DNA of 64,000 nucleotides from Rhodocyclales bacterium. GTDB taxonomy: Bacteria; Pseudomonadota; Gammaproteobacteria; Burkholderiales; Rhodocyclaceae. Each line of letters starts with the position of its first letter. Position 1 is the stretch's first letter. Both the position numbers and the translations under genes were made by a program. The notes beneath the pieces are model-generated. The model was not told where the DNA came from. It made no database searches and was given only the letters and a program-made list of their open reading frames with translations. Location of the stretch: contig JACRJA010000053.1 in NCBI GenBank assembly GCA_016235745.1, forward strand, positions 1 to 64,000, read 5' to 3'. Shown piece after piece: positions 30,885 to 38,953 of the stretch.

Positions 30885-32620
30885 AGATTCTGGGATTGTC
30901 CGGTGCCTTGGGGCATGACCCTTCAGCCGCCTTGTACATCGACGGCAAGCTGGTCGCCGCGGCCGAGGAAGAGCGCTTCGTGCGCGACAAACACGCCAAG
31001 AACCGCATGCCTTATGAAGCAGCGAAATTCTGCCTGCAGTGGGCCGGCGTCCGGCCGCATGAAGTGGATGCCGTGGCCATTCCCTATGCCCCTATCCCCC
31101 TGTTTGGCAGTCCGGCGCGCTGGCATTACGCCCGGCGCTACTGGTACGCGCCAGATCGGGCGCTGGATGCGATCTTTGCCGGTAACCGCCGGTTCCACCG
31201 CTACAAGAAGCGCATCGAATGGTGCCTGCAGCAGCTCGGATTCGACCTCGGCAAGACCGAGATCATCCCGGTCGAACACCACCTGGCCCATGCCGCCAGC
31301 GCCTACCACTGCTCCGGCTTTGGCGACAAGACGGCGATCCTGTGCATCGACGGCAAAGGGGAGTATGCCACCACCTTCTTCGGCTACGGCGAAAACGGCG
31401 TCATCCACAAGATCAAGGAATTCTACGATCCGGATTCCCTGGCTGGTGTCTACGGGGCGATCACCGAATACCTCGGCTTCGAAATGCTCGATGGCGAATA
31501 CAAGGTGATGGGCATGGCGCCCTACGGCGACCCCACCCGCTACGATTTCTCGCGGCTGGCGCGCTTCGAGAACGGCGAGTTGGTGGTCAATACCGACTAC
31601 GTCAACGTCGTCGGCCTGCGCCGCTACAAGGAAAAGGGCAAAGGCTATTACTTCTCACCCAAGCTGATCGAATGGCTGGGGCCTCGGCGCGAAGGCGACG
31701 TGGCCGACGAACCCTACATCCATTACGCCGCGAGCATGCAGGCGCTCTTCGAACGGCTGGCGCTGGAGATGATGGAATATTATCTCGGAGACATCATCCG
31801 CGAAACCGGTCACATCGCCTTCGCCGGCGGCGGGGCGCTCAACGTCAAGCTCAACCAGAAGATCGTCGCCCGGCCCGACGTCAAGGAACTCTTCGTGCAG
31901 CCGGCGGCGGGCGATGCCGGCACCGCCGTGGGCGCCGCCGCCTACGTCAGCATGCAGCGCGGCGTGCCGGTGGAGAAGATGGAGCACGTCTATCTAGGGC
32001 CGGCCTATACCAACGAAGAGATCATCGCCGCCTGCGCCAAGCACCCGGCACGTCCGCGCTGGCAGAAAATCGACGACGTGCCCGTGCGGGTCGCCCGGCT
32101 TTTGGCCGACGGTCATCCGGTGGCCTGGTTCCAGGGGCGCATGGAATTCGGCCCGCGCGCCCTGGGCGGACGCTCCATTCTCGGCTGCCCCAGCGTGCCC
32201 GGCATCGCCGACCGCATCAACGCCCAGATCAAGTTCCGCGAGCGCTGGCGGCCGTTCTGTCCCAGCCTGCTCGACACCGTCGCGCCCCAGATGCTGCAAA
32301 CTCACCATCCCGCTCCCTTCATGACCATCACGTTCGAGGTGGCGCCGCAATGGCGGCAGCGGGTGCCGGAGGTGGTGCACGAGGATGGCACCGCCCGCGC
32401 CCAGGTGCTGCGGCGCGAGCAGCATCCGCGCTACTACGAGCTGATGGTGGAACTGGAAAAACTCACCGGCAACGGCGTGGTGCTCAACACCTCGCTCAAC
32501 CGCCGCGGCGAACCCATGGTGTGCAGCCCGAGCGACGCGCTCGACATGTTCTTCGGTTCCGATCTCCAGTATCTCGTCATGGAAGACATCCTGGTGACCA
32601 AGGAAGGGACGCCGCAATGA
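30881..32620 (+). CDS. NodU/CmcH-type carbamoyltransferase
   Basis: The 579-residue protein has the two-domain layout of O-carbamoyltransferases. The N-terminal ASKHA/TsaD-like domain starts MKILGLSGALGHDPSAALY and has the metal-binding histidines in VEHHLAHAASAYHCSGF. The C-terminal part contains WFQGRMEFGPRALGGRSILG. It transfers carbamoyl from carbamoyl phosphate, through carbamoyl-AMP, to a hydroxyl group. Located among LPS core genes and overlapping the tandem kinase, its substrate is most likely a core or O-antigen sugar; carbamoylated heptose is known in some LPS cores. The substrate is inference. Confidence 0.85.
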   Translation: MKILGLSGALGHDPSAALYIDGKLVAAAEEERFVRDKHAKNRMPYEAAKFCLQWAGVRPHEVDAVAIPYAPIPLFGSPARWHYARRYWYAPDRALDAIFAGNRRFHRYKKRIEWCLQQLGFDLGKTEIIPVEHHLAHAASAYHCSGFGDKTAILCIDGKGEYATTFFGYGENGVIHKIKEFYDPDSLAGVYGAITEYLGFEMLDGEYKVMGMAPYGDPTRYDFSRLARFENGELVVNTDYVNVVGLRRYKEKGKGYYFSPKLIEWLGPRREGDVADEPYIHYAASMQALFERLALEMMEYYLGDIIRETGHIAFAGGGALNVKLNQKIVARPDVKELFVQPAAGDAGTAVGAAAYVSMQRGVPVEKMEHVYLGPAYTNEEIIAACAKHPARPRWQKIDDVPVRVARLLADGHPVAWFQGRMEFGPRALGGRSILGCPSVPGIADRINAQIKFRERWRPFCPSLLDTVAPQMLQTHHPAPFMTITFEVAPQWRQRVPEVVHEDGTARAQVLRREQHPRYYELMVELEKLTGNGVVLNTSLNRRGEPMVCSPSDALDMFFGSDLQYLVMEDILVTKEGTPQ

Positions 32621-32727
32621 ACCCGCGTTTTGCCGGCCTGGTACGAGCGCTTCGGCGCGGGCCCGCAGCTGCGCTGCTCGGCGTGCGGATCTGCTTTGGG
32701 CAGGCCCTATCCGGGCAAGCGTCCTGA
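32617..32727 (+). CDS. Possible small protein after the carbamoyltransferase
   Basis: A 36-codon frame starts with ATGA overlapping the carbamoyltransferase stop and ends 10 bp before the next gene. The peptide is basic and small (MNPRFAGLVRALRRGPAAALLG). The alternative +1 frame through the same DNA encodes a Cys-pair motif (LRCSACGSALGRPYPG) that runs in frame into the next gene but has no good start. It may be a real coupled small gene, a frame-shifted remnant or a translational linker. No family was recognised. Confidence 0.25.
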   Translation: MNPRFAGLVRALRRGPAAALLGVRICFGQALSGQAS

Positions 32728-32737
32728 CGGAGAATCC

Positions 32738-34195
32738 ATGCTCCCCATTCAAACCGCCGCAACGCCTCGCGCCGACGAGGTCCTCCACCGCCGTCTGCTC
32801 TACGCCACCTTGCTGCTTGGCGCGCTGGTGTTCTACTGGAAGCTGGGCGACATCGCGCTTCTGTCTTTCAACGAGGCGCGCCGCGCCCTTCCCGCCGAGG
32901 GGATGTTTCGCAGCGGCGACTGGCTGCTGCCGCGGCTCAACGGCGAGCTCTATCTCGCCAAGCCGCCGCTCCTCTATTGGCTGGCCGCCGCCTGTTCCTG
33001 GCTTTTCGCCGCAGCCAACGAATGGGCGGTACGCCTGCCCTCGGCGCTGGCGGCGAGCCTGTGCGTGTGGGGCTGCTACCGCTACGCGCGGCGGGCGTTC
33101 GGCCCGTGGCCGGCCTTGTTGGCGACGCAGATCCTCATCGCCAACGCCGGGTTCGCTCTCTTCGCCCGGCGCGCCGAAATCGAGATGCTGCTCACGCTCC
33201 TGTGCGTCGCCTCCTTGCTCGCCGCCTTGCGCTACGTCCGGGGCGACGGCGGGCGCATCTGGCTGCGGCTGAGCTATGCGCTGCTGGGGCTTGCCATGCT
33301 CACCAAAGGGCCGCTGGTGCTGTTGTTCGTCACCCTGCCGCTTTTCGCTCTGGCCGTGCAAGCGCGCAGCCCACGTCACTGGCAGGCCCTGTACGATCCG
33401 CTTGGATGGCTGATCTTTCTGGGGGTGGGGCTTTCCTGGTATGCCGCCGTGACTTGGCGGTTGGGCTGGGAGGTATGGCTCTCCATCATCGAAGTCGACA
33501 TGGTGGACAAAGTCCAGAATTCCGCCGCGGATCCTTTTTACGATTACGTTATATGGATCATGGGGGATTTCTTCCCGGCATCCCTTCTGTTGCTGGTCCG
33601 GCCCTTGGCCACCGTGCGGTGCTGGTGGCGCGATCACGACCGCAAGGCGCTGCTCCTTGCCGTGGCGATTCCGTTTCTGCTCTATTCCCTCTTCAGCAAC
33701 AAGCACGCCAAATATCTGCTGCCGGTCTATCCTCTCCTCGCCCTCTTGCTGGGAGTGCGCCTCGCCGAGCTGCTGGAGACTTCAGGGGACCGGCTACGCC
33801 GCACCGTGCTGGCGCTGGGCATCGCCTTGCCGGCGCTCTACGCCCTGTATTTCGGTCTCGTCGAATCCAGGATCTACGAGTACCGAGTCGCGGTTTTTCC
33901 GCAGTTCGTGCAGTGGCTGCGCACCGCGCCGCCCGTGCCGCTCTATGCCTACCGCTCGCTCGACGAGCGCCTGCTCTATTATGCGCAGCGGGACATCCCC
34001 GTGATCGACGACGCGCGTCTGGCAGACTTGCGCGCGCAACACACCGACATGCTGGTGTTGACCGAAAGCGGCGATGGCGAGAAGATCTCGCCGCTGGCCG
34101 ATTGCCGCTTGCGCACTTTTACGCCGTACCTCAAGAGAAAAAAATCGCTGGAAGTCTTCGGCTTTGGTGCCGCCTGTGGGGAAGTGAATTTATGA
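32738..34195 (+). CDS. ArnT-family (GT83) membrane glycosyltransferase, copy 2
   Basis: The 485-residue polytopic protein has the same first-loop signature as the copy at 27835: ALLSFNEARRALPAEGM, then SGDWLLPRLNGELYLAKPPLLYW. It is therefore a lipid-linked-sugar transferase working on the periplasmic face. The start MLPIQTAATPRADEV has GGAG seven bases upstream; the frame is open for another 36 codons but these carry an unrelated Cys-pair motif. Two diverged ArnT-type enzymes flanking a kinase and a carbamoyltransferase suggest two separate sugar additions to the LPS. Confidence 0.82.
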   Translation: MLPIQTAATPRADEVLHRRLLYATLLLGALVFYWKLGDIALLSFNEARRALPAEGMFRSGDWLLPRLNGELYLAKPPLLYWLAAACSWLFAAANEWAVRLPSALAASLCVWGCYRYARRAFGPWPALLATQILIANAGFALFARRAEIEMLLTLLCVASLLAALRYVRGDGGRIWLRLSYALLGLAMLTKGPLVLLFVTLPLFALAVQARSPRHWQALYDPLGWLIFLGVGLSWYAAVTWRLGWEVWLSIIEVDMVDKVQNSAADPFYDYVIWIMGDFFPASLLLLVRPLATVRCWWRDHDRKALLLAVAIPFLLYSLFSNKHAKYLLPVYPLLALLLGVRLAELLETSGDRLRRTVLALGIALPALYALYFGLVESRIYEYRVAVFPQFVQWLRTAPPVPLYAYRSLDERLLYYAQRDIPVIDDARLADLRAQHTDMLVLTESGDGEKISPLADCRLRTFTPYLKRKKSLEVFGFGAACGEVNL

Positions 34196-34205
34196 TGATG
34201 AATAA

Positions 34206-34529
34206 ATGATAAATAGTTGCCATGGTACTTATGCGATCGTGGCAGGAACGTGGTTCTCTTCAGATAGGATCGCAGACTTGAGCAAGAAATTTCCAATGGA
34301 GTACATCGAGAAACTTTTCTCGTTGTCTGAATGTGGCATGAAGATGCCGCGAGAAGAAAAAAATGTACCGCAGCTCATCGAATCGTCCCTGGCCGAGGCA
34401 GATCGGTACCGTGCCCGGCGGCAAGCCTATTTTGAGTGGGTGTTCGGCGATCGGGACAGGGTGCGGCAAGAAAAGCTGATCGAGCACCTGCGGGGATTCG
34501 CCTCGTCTCGTCAGAAGCGATGCTCATGA
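34206..34529 (+). CDS. Hypothetical protein, possible C-terminal fragment of a transferase
   Basis: The 107-residue product of this more A/T-rich frame is charged and helical. The C-terminal half, AEADRYRARRQAYFEWVFGD, then KLIEHLRGF, faintly resembles the tails of CDP-glycerol-phosphotransferase-like or glycosyltransferase proteins, in which a Y-x-x-x-R-x-x-F-x-x-(Y/W)-V-F-G-D pattern ends the domain. No nucleotide-binding or catalytic motif is present, so it may be a remnant. No strong ribosome site is seen; its stop overlaps the next gene start (ATGA). Confidence 0.4.
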   Translation: MINSCHGTYAIVAGTWFSSDRIADLSKKFPMEYIEKLFSLSECGMKMPREEKNVPQLIESSLAEADRYRARRQAYFEWVFGDRDRVRQEKLIEHLRGFASSRQKRCS

Positions 34530-35386
34530 AACCCCAAGGCTTCTTCGCCAAAAAGAAAAAGAAATGGCTCAGGCGCCTCATGCCGCTGAGAAACCGCCTC
34601 TGCCTTTCCTGGCGCTGGAGCTTACGGCGTTTTCACCCGTCTGAGGTTTACTCCGGAAAACCCGACCTGATCGTCTCTTTGACCTCCTATCCTCCCCGGT
34701 TTGCCACGCTGCATCTCACCGTGAAAAGCCTGTTGTTGCAGCGTCTGAAGCCGACGCGGCTGATCCTGTGGATCGCGCATGCGGATGCCGATTACTTGCC
34801 GCGAAAAGTGCTTGATCTGCAAGAAGAGGGGCTTGAGATCCGATATTGCGAGGATCTCAAATCGTACAAAAAGATCATTCCGGCGCTCGAATCGTTTCCC
34901 GAGGCGATCATCGTCACGGCGGACGACGACGTCTACTACTGGCCGGATTGGTTGACCGAACTGGTGGCGGTATGGCGACAGCATCCTCAGGACGTCATCG
35001 CGCATCGGCTTCGCCGTATCGGCTTCGAGGGGGATCGCGTTCGTCCGTATAGGGAATGGACCCTGGAAGTGACCGACCAGATCGCCAGCCCGGCGAACTT
35101 TGCCACGGGGATCGGCGGGGTCTTGTATCCTCCGGGGTGTTTTCATCCTACCGTGCTGGAGCGGGAGAAATTCATGCAGCTCTGTCCCGAAGCGGACGAT
35201 GTCTGGCTGTACTGGATGGTGCGGCTCAATGGACGCATCGAACGTCACTCCGGAACGAAACATCGGATTTATCCTTGGCACGGCAGCCAGTCCGTCAGTC
35301 TGTGGAAGAAAAATCGGAATCTAAACGATGAGCAAATCGCACGGATGATTTCAGCCTTCGGTTGCCCGTGGATGGATCGAGCATGA
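34526..35386 (+). CDS. Putative glycosyltransferase (GT-A-like, DDD motif)
   Basis: The 286-residue protein starts with a very basic patch (FFAKKKKKWLRRL), suited to membrane-surface binding. It continues with PDLIVSLTSYPPRFATLHLT, QRLKPTRLILWI and IIVTADDDVYYWPDWL, where the DDD is a likely metal/nucleotide-sugar site. NGRIERHSGTKHRIYPW is near the C-terminus. This pattern occurs in uncharacterised LPS and capsule glycosyltransferases. ATG 34526 overlaps the preceding stop; ATG 34520 is an alternative. The A-rich stretch encoding the lysines could be slippage-prone. Base composition is more A/T-rich than upstream LPS genes. Confidence 0.7.
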   Translation: MKPQGFFAKKKKKWLRRLMPLRNRLCLSWRWSLRRFHPSEVYSGKPDLIVSLTSYPPRFATLHLTVKSLLLQRLKPTRLILWIAHADADYLPRKVLDLQEEGLEIRYCEDLKSYKKIIPALESFPEAIIVTADDDVYYWPDWLTELVAVWRQHPQDVIAHRLRRIGFEGDRVRPYREWTLEVTDQIASPANFATGIGGVLYPPGCFHPTVLEREKFMQLCPEADDVWLYWMVRLNGRIERHSGTKHRIYPWHGSQSVSLWKKNRNLNDEQIARMISAFGCPWMDRA

Positions 35387-36753
35387 ATTCGATCATGAGA
35401 ATTTCTCTTCATGAGGCGATGGAGGCATCGTTTGGTCTCTTGGCGTTTGCCTTTCCCTTGGTCTGGTTCGTCACCGATGGCAGCGCGAAAACGATCAGCC
35501 AAGCCCTGCTGCTCCTTTTTTTCGTGTTTTTCGTTCAACGGCCAGAGATCAGAAAAAATGCCCTGGTGATTGCCTGCCTCTCTTTTTCGCTGCTGTTGTA
35601 CATCGAGTATCTTTGGCATCATTTGACCATTCCAGATCATTTGTTCGGTGGGCGCCCGCCAAGTAATTATGCATACTTTTTCTCTTTTTTTCCGATCATC
35701 GCATATGGAACGATCGTCTGGAAAAGAATAAACCCATTTTACCTTCTTGTGGGAGCGCTCCTCGGTTTCGTGATTTTTCTTGTATGGCATACTCCGTACT
35801 CCCATTGGCTTCTTGCTTTCAAGGGCGCGCGGGTCGATTTTGGATTCCGCAATGCGGAGCATGCGGGGATCTTTTTCGCTACGGGTTTGCTGTGCACCTT
35901 TTTCTTCGGCTTCAGGGTATATCGTCTGCGCTCGTCTGCGCTAAGATTCCTGGCGTTTAGCGGAATCGTGTTTTTTGCGGTCCTCATGCTGTTCGGGGTG
36001 ATCGCCACGCAGACGCGGGCCGTATGGCTGGGATTGCTGGGAGGACTGCTCACGGCGTCGGTGCTTGCGCTGATGACGAGGGGGCTGCAGCCGGTGCTGG
36101 CCTGGTTGCGGCGCCCGAGCCATGTCATCCCCTTGCTCTTGGCGGCCGTCGCCGCGGCCGTTCTGTTCGATGCGCTCGACGTGTCGCGGCGGATCGCGGC
36201 GCGCCTTGCCCAAGAAGAGATCGGGGTGGAGACCATTCGGGAGGCGGCGCGTTTCGATGAACGCGCCCAATTGTCGAGCAGCGGGGCGCGGATCGCCATG
36301 TGGCGAGCGGCCCCTGATTGGATCGTCGAAAGGCCCATGCTCGGCTGGGGCGTGTTTTCGGCCAAAAAATTGATCAAAGCTGATGATCGTTTCGCGCCCG
36401 AATTCAAGGAACAATTCGGCCATCTGCACAATTCCTATATCGAAGCCCTGGTGGCGGTCGGAATCGTCGGCCTGATCGCAATGTTCGCCATCGTGGGCTT
36501 GATCGGCAGAAGCGTGTATGTGGCCTGGCGGGAAGGGGCGATGCCGTGGGCGGTATTCTTGTTTTCCTGGGCTTTTCTCGTTTTCTGGGGTATCGTCAAT
36601 TTTTTCGAATCGTACATCAATTATAAAACGGGGTTTTATGTGAACAGCGTGATCTTTGGCTTCATCTACGCTTTTTACGTGCAGCGCCCTGCGCCATCAT
36701 CGTGCACAGAAGCGGGACCGGTGACAAGGGTGGGCAAAGTGGCGGCGCAGTGA
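35383..36753 (+). CDS. waaL: O-antigen ligase (WaaL/Wzy_C family)
   Basis: The 456-residue membrane protein has about 12 helices. It has the Wzy_C features ATQTRAVWLGLLGGL (arginine at the start of a periplasmic loop) and, after a large loop, EQFGHLHNSYIEALVAVG with the conserved H-x-H-N. WaaL joins O-polysaccharide or another lipid-linked glycan to the lipid A core in the periplasm. A Wzy polymerase could look similar, but the position at the end of a core operon favours ligase. The start overlaps the upstream stop by ATGA. Confidence 0.8.
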   Translation: MNSIMRISLHEAMEASFGLLAFAFPLVWFVTDGSAKTISQALLLLFFVFFVQRPEIRKNALVIACLSFSLLLYIEYLWHHLTIPDHLFGGRPPSNYAYFFSFFPIIAYGTIVWKRINPFYLLVGALLGFVIFLVWHTPYSHWLLAFKGARVDFGFRNAEHAGIFFATGLLCTFFFGFRVYRLRSSALRFLAFSGIVFFAVLMLFGVIATQTRAVWLGLLGGLLTASVLALMTRGLQPVLAWLRRPSHVIPLLLAAVAAAVLFDALDVSRRIAARLAQEEIGVETIREAARFDERAQLSSSGARIAMWRAAPDWIVERPMLGWGVFSAKKLIKADDRFAPEFKEQFGHLHNSYIEALVAVGIVGLIAMFAIVGLIGRSVYVAWREGAMPWAVFLFSWAFLVFWGIVNFFESYINYKTGFYVNSVIFGFIYAFYVQRPAPSSCTEAGPVTRVGKVAAQ

Positions 36754-36782
36754 GCAAGCCGAAGTATCCAGGAGAGTGACCG

Positions 36783-37742
36783 ATGGCATCGAACGAGAGT
36801 CCGCATCTCATCGTCGGCATTTGCACCTTCCGGCGCCCCGAGATGCTGCGCCGCTGCCTTGTCTCGGTGCTGGCGCAGCAATGCCCAGAAGGGTGGAAGG
36901 TCGAGATCGTGGTGGTCGACAACGACGCCGAGTCGGATCTGGCGGAGATGATCAGCCGTGCATTTCCCGATCCGCAGTACCCGATCCGCTATTTCATCGA
37001 GCCGCGACGCGGCATTCCTCATGCCAGGAACGCCGTGTGCCGCTATGCGCTGTCTGTCCATGCGGACTTGATCGCCTTCATCGATGATGACGAAGAAGCC
37101 GATCCGGGCTGGCTGACGGCTTATGCGCGCGGTGTGACTACCTATGAGGCGCAAGCCTATACGGGCCCCGTGCGCTACATTTTCCCGCCAGGGTACGAGG
37201 ATTGGCTGGCGAACGAGAGATTTGCCGCAACCGAACACGGCGCTTTGCTCAAGCGCGCTTCCACGGGCAACGTCATGTTCCGCACCAGTATCCTCGGGCC
37301 GGAGGGCGGATCGCTGCAATTCGATCCCAACATGGCGCTGACGGGGGGAAGCGATACCGACTTTTTCATGCGATTGGTTCACCAGGGCGGGCGCATCGTC
37401 TATTTGAGCGATGCCGTGGTGTCGGAAGTCGTCGTGCCGAACCGCTTGACGATCCGCTGGCGCTTGAGGCGTCAGTATCGTTCGAGCGCGAATCGTATCT
37501 ATATCGAGTCCAAGCTGTTCGGAGCCGAAAAAACCACACGCCGTGCCGTCAAGGAGCTCATGCGGCATGGGGTAGAGGGGATGCTGCGCCTCGTCTTTTC
37601 TCCGCTGATGCTCGTTGGCGGCTATAGGAAATTCAAGCGCAGCTGGTACCACGGCCTGAGGCATTTCGCCAAAGCCGGAGGGATCATTGCGGGGCTGCGC
37701 GGGCGCCAGGTGCAGCCTTATCGGCAGACGGACGGCTATTGA
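36783..37742 (+). CDS. Family 2 glycosyltransferase
   Basis: The 319-residue GT-A enzyme has the classic order LIVGICTFRRPEMLRRCLVS, VEIVVVDNDAESD, GIPHARNAVCRYA and LIAFIDDDEEADPGW (DDD/DxD metal site), then a TGNVMFRTSIL acceptor segment and TGGSDTDFFMR. It likely adds a sugar to the LPS core or O-chain using a nucleotide sugar. A hydrophobic C-terminal patch (GMLRLVFSPLMLVGGYRKF) may bind the membrane. It begins 29 bp after waaL with GGAGAG upstream. It is the last gene of the plus-strand LPS run, ending 3 bp before the 143-bp repeat. Confidence 0.85.
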   Translation: MASNESPHLIVGICTFRRPEMLRRCLVSVLAQQCPEGWKVEIVVVDNDAESDLAEMISRAFPDPQYPIRYFIEPRRGIPHARNAVCRYALSVHADLIAFIDDDEEADPGWLTAYARGVTTYEAQAYTGPVRYIFPPGYEDWLANERFAATEHGALLKRASTGNVMFRTSILGPEGGSLQFDPNMALTGGSDTDFFMRLVHQGGRIVYLSDAVVSEVVVPNRLTIRWRLRRQYRSSANRIYIESKLFGAEKTTRRAVKELMRHGVEGMLRLVFSPLMLVGGYRKFKRSWYHGLRHFAKAGGIIAGLRGRQVQPYRQTDGY

Positions 37743-37745
37743 TTG

Positions 37746-37888
37746 GGGCGCCGCGAACACCCTACTGCGCGGCCGCATGGCGGCGTTGCGCGGTGCTCGC
37801 AGGCTCGCCTATCCGCAGGATATGTCTCGCCTGCTGCGCTCCGTGCGTCTTGCCCTGCAGCCGCTCGCGACGGTCGTTCGCGGCGCCC
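37746..37888. repeat. 143-bp terminal-inverted-repeat element, copy 1
   Basis: The element starts GGGCGCCGCGAAC and ends GTTCGCGGCGCCC, perfect 13-bp inverted ends. The interior has no gene. A second full copy of exactly the same length and about 95% identity (7 mismatches counted) lies at 45295-45437 in the same orientation, and an inverted end fragment lies at 52825-52858. Here it fills the gap between two convergent genes. Size and ends fit a MITE-like or REP-derived element. No target-site duplication is obvious. Confidence 0.8.
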
Positions 37889-37915
37889 ATGGGTGCGCCG
37901 CCTCCGTCCGGCGGG

Positions 37916-38953
37916 TCATGCCGCTGGCAACACCTCCGCTAGCCGGGGCGCCAGGCGCTCGATGACCTGCGCCGGAGCGATGTCGCGCAGGCATTTGAGG
38001 TGTCCCAAAGGGCATTGGCGCTTGAAGCAGGGGCTGCAGGGCAGACCCAGGTGGAGGATGGAGGCGCGCTCGCTCATCGGCGGCGTGTGGTGCGGGTCGG
38101 AGGAGCCGTAGAGGGCGACCAGGGGGCGATCGAGCGCGGCCGCCACGTGCATGAGACCCGAGTCGTTGCTCACCACGGCGGAACACAGGGACATGAGGTC
38201 GATGGCTTCGCCTAGCTGCGTTTTGCCGCCCAGGTCGAGGCAGCGGTTTCCGCTCAGGCGGTCGATGGCCTGCGTGATCGCGGCGTCCTTGGCCGAGCCG
38301 AAGAGCCACACTTCGTAGCCTTGTTCCAGCGCCCAGCGGGCCACGGCGGCGTAGTGTTCTTCCGGCCAGCGCTTGGCCGGGCCGTATTCCGCGCCGGGGC
38401 ACAGGCCGAGCACGGCGCGGCTGGGCAGCTCTCGCCCCAGGCGGTGCAAGGCGTGCACGGCGCCAGCGGGCGAGGCGATGAGCTCCGGGCGCGGCAGCGG
38501 CTCGGGCAGCGGCGCTTCGGGCGGCAGGCCGAGGGCGACGAAGCGCTGCACGGTCATGGGCAGACGAACCGGATCGAGCCGGCGCAGGTCGTTGAGTAGG
38601 CCGTAGCGCATCTCGCCGCGAAAACCGGTGCGCCGGGGGATGTCGGCGGCGAAGGGCAGAATGGCGGACTTGAAGGAATTGGGGAGCACAATGGCGTGCT
38701 GATAGCCCTTGGGGCGCAGCGCCCGCCCGATACGGAGGCGCTGCCACAGGTCGAGCTTGCCATGGCGAAAGGGCAGGGGGATGGCCTGGCGCACTTGCGG
38801 CATGCGTTCGAGCAGCGGCAGGGTCCAGGCAGGCGCGGCTACGTCGATCGCGCAGGCTTCGTCTTGCTGTTTGAGCAGCTTGAAGAGGCTCTGCGCGAGG
38901 ATCATGTCGCCGATCCAGGAAGGGCCGATGATCAGGATTTGCCGGTTCGTCAT
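37916..38953 (-). CDS. waaF: LPS heptosyltransferase II
   Basis: The 345-residue GT9 enzyme transfers the second heptose to the inner core. Hallmarks are MTNRQILIIGPSWIGDMILAQ at the start, VLPNSFKSAILPF (substrate loop), LGLCPGAEYGPAKRWPEEHY and SNDSGLMHVAAALDRPLVALYGSSDP. The C-terminal CSPCFKRQCPLGHLKCLRDI is typical of WaaF. It is the last gene of hldD-gmhA-hldE-waaF, overlapping hldE by 4 nt. It converges on the GT2 gene, with the 143-bp repeat between. Confidence 0.96.
   Translation of the reverse strand: MTNRQILIIGPSWIGDMILAQSLFKLLKQQDEACAIDVAAPAWTLPLLERMPQVRQAIPLPFRHGKLDLWQRLRIGRALRPKGYQHAIVLPNSFKSAILPFAADIPRRTGFRGEMRYGLLNDLRRLDPVRLPMTVQRFVALGLPPEAPLPEPLPRPELIASPAGAVHALHRLGRELPSRAVLGLCPGAEYGPAKRWPEEHYAAVARWALEQGYEVWLFGSAKDAAITQAIDRLSGNRCLDLGGKTQLGEAIDLMSLCSAVVSNDSGLMHVAAALDRPLVALYGSSDPHHTPPMSERASILHLGLPCSPCFKRQCPLGHLKCLRDIAPAQVIERLAPRLAEVLPAA

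Noticed and set aside
31994-33706. 570-codon minus-strand frame across carbamoyltransferase and ArnT copy 2
   Set aside because: It crosses two well-supported plus-strand genes and has no family features.
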